DNA of 35,423 nt. Origin: Clostridia bacterium. Lineage in GTDB: Bacteria; Bacillota; Clostridia; Lachnospirales; JAKSVV01. The translations under genes and the position numbers were made by a program. The stretch spans positions 1 through 35,423 of the forward strand of contig JAKSVV010000004.1 of NCBI GenBank assembly GCA_024407775.1, in the 5' to 3' direction. The notes under the pieces are model-generated. The model was not told the DNA's origin. It saw nothing but the letters and a program-made list of their open reading frames with translations, and made no database searches. Below, piece after piece: positions 32,520 to 35,423 of the stretch (positions are counted from its first letter, which is position 1; each line of letters starts with the position of its first letter).

Positions 32520-33962
32520 CTATTTATTTAATTCTTCCATTAAGAATGCTTGTACTTTTTCAGGGTTAGCTTTACCTTTTGTTTCTTTCATGATGCCTCC
32601 CATAAGTGCTTTAATTGCTCTATCTTTTCCTGCTTTAAAGTCAGCTACTGATTGAGGTTGTTCACTTACAACTTTTAATACTACTGCTCTTAGTTCATCA
32701 TCATTATCTATTTGTTTTAATCCTTGTTCTTCAACAATTTCATTTGGTTTCTTTCCTGTTTCGTACATTTCATCTAGTACTTTCTTAGCAATATTTTTAC
32801 CTATTACTCCACTAGCTATTAAGCTATCTAGATCTCCTAGGTCTTTTGCTGTAAATGGCATATCGAATGCTTCTTTTTCTTCTTCTGTATCTATTCTCTT
32901 ATAGATTTCACTAATAATTGTGTTTGCAATATTCTTTGTATCTTTTCCGTATGTACATGCTTCTTCATAGAATGCTGCAACCTTTTTATAATTAGCTATT
33001 AAGTCTGCATCATATGCTGTTAATCCAAATTCTTTTTGATATCTTTCTTTTTTAGCTTGAGGTAGTTCTGGAATAGTTTTACGTACTTCTTCTACTCTAT
33101 CACTTGATAAAACAATTGGCATTAAGTCTGGTTCTGGGAAGTATCTATAATCCATAGCTTCTTCTTTACTTCTTAGACTTTCTGTTATTTGTTTATCTTC
33201 ATTCCATCTTCTTGTTTCTTGAATTATTCTGTTACCTTTTTCTAGTTCATCAATTTGTCTCTTATATTCATATTCGATAGCTTTGATTGCATGACTAAAT
33301 GAGTTCATGTTTTTAAGTTCTGTTCTTGTACCAAATTCACTGCTACCTTTTTTCATAACTGAGATGTTAATATCACAACGAAGTGATCCTTCTTCCATCT
33401 TACAGTCTGATACGTCTATATATTTTAAAATTGATTTTAATGTTTCAAGGTATACTCTTGCTTCTTCTATTGATCTAAAGTCAGGTTCTGTTACGATTTC
33501 AATTAGTGGTACACCACCTCTGTTGTAATCTATTAAAGTTCCATTTGTTCCTTCATGTAATAACTTACCTGCATCTTCTTCAATATGCATTTCATGAATT
33601 CTAATTCTAGACTTTCCTCTTTCTTCTGTTTCGATATCTAAATATCCATCGTAACATATTGGCATTTCAAATTGTGTAATTTGATATGCTTTAGGAAGGT
33701 CAGGATAGAAATAATTCTTTCTGTCATGTTTAGAAAATTCTCTAATCTTACAATTTAATGCAAGTCCTGTTCTCATTGCAAAATCTACAACTGCTTTATT
33801 AACAACAGGTAGTGTTCCAGGAAGTCCTAGACATACTGGACATACATGTGTGTTAACATCAGCACCAAATTCTGTTGAACATGAACAATAAATTTTTGTT
33901 TTTGTTTTTAGTTCAGAGTGAACTTCAAGTCCTAATACTATTTGATAATCATCGTATGACAT
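32520..33962 (-). CDS. gatB: Asp/Glu-tRNA amidotransferase subunit B
   Basis: This 480-aa subunit binds and phosphorylates Glu-tRNA(Gln) or Asp-tRNA(Asn) for transamidation. It starts YQIVLGLEVHSELKTKTKIY, carries the zinc Cys cluster (CSCSTEFG and HVCPVCLGLPGTLPVVN), the kinase region with YFYPDLPKAYQITQFEMPIC and IHIEEDAGKLLHEG-type motif, and the C-terminal tail domain with AVVLKVVSEQPQSVADFKAG and GGIMKETKGKANP. Length is normal. It begins one base after the gatA stop; its GGAGGTG site lies inside gatA, so translation is coupled. Stop TAG. Confidence 0.97.
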   Translation of the reverse strand: MSYDDYQIVLGLEVHSELKTKTKIYCSCSTEFGADVNTHVCPVCLGLPGTLPVVNKAVVDFAMRTGLALNCKIREFSKHDRKNYFYPDLPKAYQITQFEMPICYDGYLDIETEERGKSRIRIHEMHIEEDAGKLLHEGTNGTLIDYNRGGVPLIEIVTEPDFRSIEEARVYLETLKSILKYIDVSDCKMEEGSLRCDINISVMKKGSSEFGTRTELKNMNSFSHAIKAIEYEYKRQIDELEKGNRIIQETRRWNEDKQITESLRSKEEAMDYRYFPEPDLMPIVLSSDRVEEVRKTIPELPQAKKERYQKEFGLTAYDADLIANYKKVAAFYEEACTYGKDTKNIANTIISEIYKRIDTEEEKEAFDMPFTAKDLGDLDSLIASGVIGKNIAKKVLDEMYETGKKPNEIVEEQGLKQIDNDDELRAVVLKVVSEQPQSVADFKAGKDRAIKALMGGIMKETKGKANPEKVQAFLMEELNK

Positions 33963-33963
33963 A

Positions 33964-35423
33964 TTATTTCACCTCCAAACTAGCAATTTCATTTATGTTT
34001 AATTCTTTTTCAAGACAACTTGCTGCCCTAAAGATTTCTTTTTCATTAAATTTGTTTGCAAGTAATTGTACACCTATTGGCATATGGTCTTCATCAAAAC
34101 CACAGTTAATACTCATAGCTGGAATACCTGCTACGTTAACTGGTACTGTGCATACATCATTTAAATACATCTTTAATGGATCATCTTCGTTTTGTCCAAA
34201 TTTAAATGCTACTGTTGGTGCTGTTGGCATCATAATTACATCAACATCTTCAAAAACTTTTTTATATTCATCCATAATTAATGTTCTAACTTGTTGTGCT
34301 CTCTTATAGTAAGCATCATAATATCCACTAGATAGTACATAACTTCCTAGCATGATTCTTCTTTTAACTTCTTTACCGAATCCTTCACTTCTAGTTTTGC
34401 AATACATATCAACTAGATCTTTATAGTCTTTTGCTTTATATCCATATCTAACACCATCATAACGAGCAAGGTTACTACTTGCTTCAGCACAGCATAAGAT
34501 ATAGTAAACTGCTATGGCATCCTTTGATGCATTAAGTGAAATTTCAGATACAATTGCACCTTTATTTTTTAATACTTCAATGGCTGCTAAAACTTTTTCT
34601 CTAACACTATGATCTATTCCTTCACTAGTAAATTCTTTAGGAACACCAATCTTCATGCCACTAATATCTTTGCCGCAATATGATGTAAAGTCATCATATG
34701 TTCTATCTTCACTAGTAGCATCATGAGTGTCGTGTCCTGCTATTACATTGTAAAGTAATGCTGTATCATAAACAGTTCTTGCTGTTGGTCCAATTTGATC
34801 AAGACTTGATGCAAATGCTACAAGTCCGTATCTTGATACTGTTCCGTATGTTGGTTTTAATCCAACTACTCCGCAGTATGATGCAGGTTGTCTTACTGAT
34901 CCACCTGTATCTGAACCTAATGCACATGGAGCAAATCCAGCACTAACTGCTGCAATTGATCCACCTGATGAACCACCAGGTACTCTATCTAAATTCCATG
35001 GGTTTTTAGTTTTCTTAAAGTAAGATGTTTCTGTAGAACCACCCATAGCGAATTCATCCATGTTTGTTTTACCAATGATAACTGCACCTGCTTCTTCAAG
35101 TTTTTCAATAACTGTAGCGTTATATGGCGGGATGAAATCTTCTAGCATTTTAGAAGAACATGTTGTTTTAATACCTTTAGTACAAATGTTATCTTTAATA
35201 GCAATAGGTACTCCAGATAGTGCTCCAACTTTTTCTCCACTAGCTCTTTTTTCATCTTCAACTTTTGCTCTTGATAGTGCATAGTCTTTTGTTAAAGTAA
35301 CGAATGCACCAATTTTATCTTCATACTTTTCGATTCTATCAAAATAAGCGTTAACAAGTTCAGTACTAGTAACTTTTTTAGAATCTAAAAGTTCAAGAAT
35401 TTCTTTAACTGATAGTTTTTCTA
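33964..35423 (-). CDS. gatA: Asp/Glu-tRNA amidotransferase subunit A, 5' end beyond the window
   Basis: The amidase-signature subunit that releases ammonia from glutamine. The frame is open to the window edge: upstream of an internal ATG (35148) it reads EKLSVKEILELLDSKKVTST and GALSGVPIAIKDNICTKGIK, standard GatA sequence, so the true start lies off the right edge, a few codons away. The Ser-cis-Ser-Lys triad is seen as Lys in AIKDN, Ser in SSGGSIAAV and SDTGGSVRQPAS. About 486 aa are visible, near full length (~485). It is followed directly by gatB. gatC is not in the window. Confidence 0.97.
   Translation of the reverse strand, partial: EKLSVKEILELLDSKKVTSTELVNAYFDRIEKYEDKIGAFVTLTKDYALSRAKVEDEKRASGEKVGALSGVPIAIKDNICTKGIKTTCSSKMLEDFIPPYNATVIEKLEEAGAVIIGKTNMDEFAMGGSTETSYFKKTKNPWNLDRVPGGSSGGSIAAVSAGFAPCALGSDTGGSVRQPASYCGVVGLKPTYGTVSRYGLVAFASSLDQIGPTARTVYDTALLYNVIAGHDTHDATSEDRTYDDFTSYCGKDISGMKIGVPKEFTSEGIDHSVREKVLAAIEVLKNKGAIVSEISLNASKDAIAVYYILCCAEASSNLARYDGVRYGYKAKDYKDLVDMYCKTRSEGFGKEVKRRIMLGSYVLSSGYYDAYYKRAQQVRTLIMDEYKKVFEDVDVIMMPTAPTVAFKFGQNEDDPLKMYLNDVCTVPVNVAGIPAMSINCGFDEDHMPIGVQLLANKFNEKEIFRAASCLEKELNINEIASLEVK

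Noticed and set aside
1-35423. TGA read as Trp, as in Mycoplasma
   Set aside because: Trp codons in conserved positions are TGG and all genes read through in the standard code, so reassignment to Trp is not supported; only the absence of TGA stops stands.

Overview
The window is low-GC bacterial DNA from a Firmicutes/Bacilli-type organism. The signs are an S10 ribosomal operon in the usual bacterial order, the McsA-McsB-ClpC set, RecU, RqcP, DivIC, a SigH-like sigma factor, GatA/GatB, strong AGGAGG-type ribosome sites and TTGACA/TATAAT promoters. Codons are strongly AT-biased. Trp is read from TGG and the standard code fits. None of the 36 genes whose stop I could read ends in TGA (29 TAA, 7 TAG). 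Together with the surface-protein repertoire this fits an uncultured or host-associated Bacilli lineage, but I cannot name a genus.

Region 1 (1-5871, minus): the S10 operon from its promoter and a ~220-nt leader through rpsJ-rplC-rplD-rplW-rplB-rpsS-rplV-rpsC-rplP-rpmC-rpsQ into rplN, which runs off the left edge. Some spacers are unusually long and repetitive, and L22, L23 and S3 carry extra segments.

Region 2 (6033-17753): five large minus-strand genes that look like a cell-envelope locus: an 851-aa Glu-rich cytoplasmic protein and a 438-aa membrane-anchored acidic protein (probable operon), two paralogous secreted S-layer-homology (SLH) proteins of 809 and 598 aa, and a 630-aa membrane-anchored acidic protein. 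Only the SLH proteins belong to a family I recognise. A SigH-like sigma factor gene is transcribed divergently from the head of this locus.

Region 3 (18386-22490): divIC and dnaE on the minus strand. Divergent from dnaE is a consensus promoter followed by ~95 nt without an ORF, ending in a strong intrinsic terminator. This is a candidate small RNA.

Region 4 (22910-25800): an island of small unknown genes fenced by bidirectional terminators. Four plus-strand proteins look like diverged members of one family (charged N-terminal helix, then a beta-alpha-beta-like C-terminus). Their Gln codons are 11 of 12 CAG, opposite to the CAA preference seen in the neighbouring housekeeping genes I read, which suggests foreign origin. 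An 80-aa XRE-like mini-protein at the left edge has a paralogue inside the following housekeeping operon.

Region 5 (25857-32245, minus): a coiled-coil gene, mcsA, mcsB, clpC, acpS, recU, an XRE-like mini-gene and rqcP, closely spaced and probably led by a promoter with a perfect dyad over its -35. ctsR, usually first in such an operon, is absent, and the McsB protein has lost several residues expected in the arginine-kinase active site. Region 6 (32461-35423, minus): gatA-gatB of the tRNA amidotransferase; gatA runs off the right edge. No tRNA, rRNA, CRISPR array, transposase or integrase was seen.
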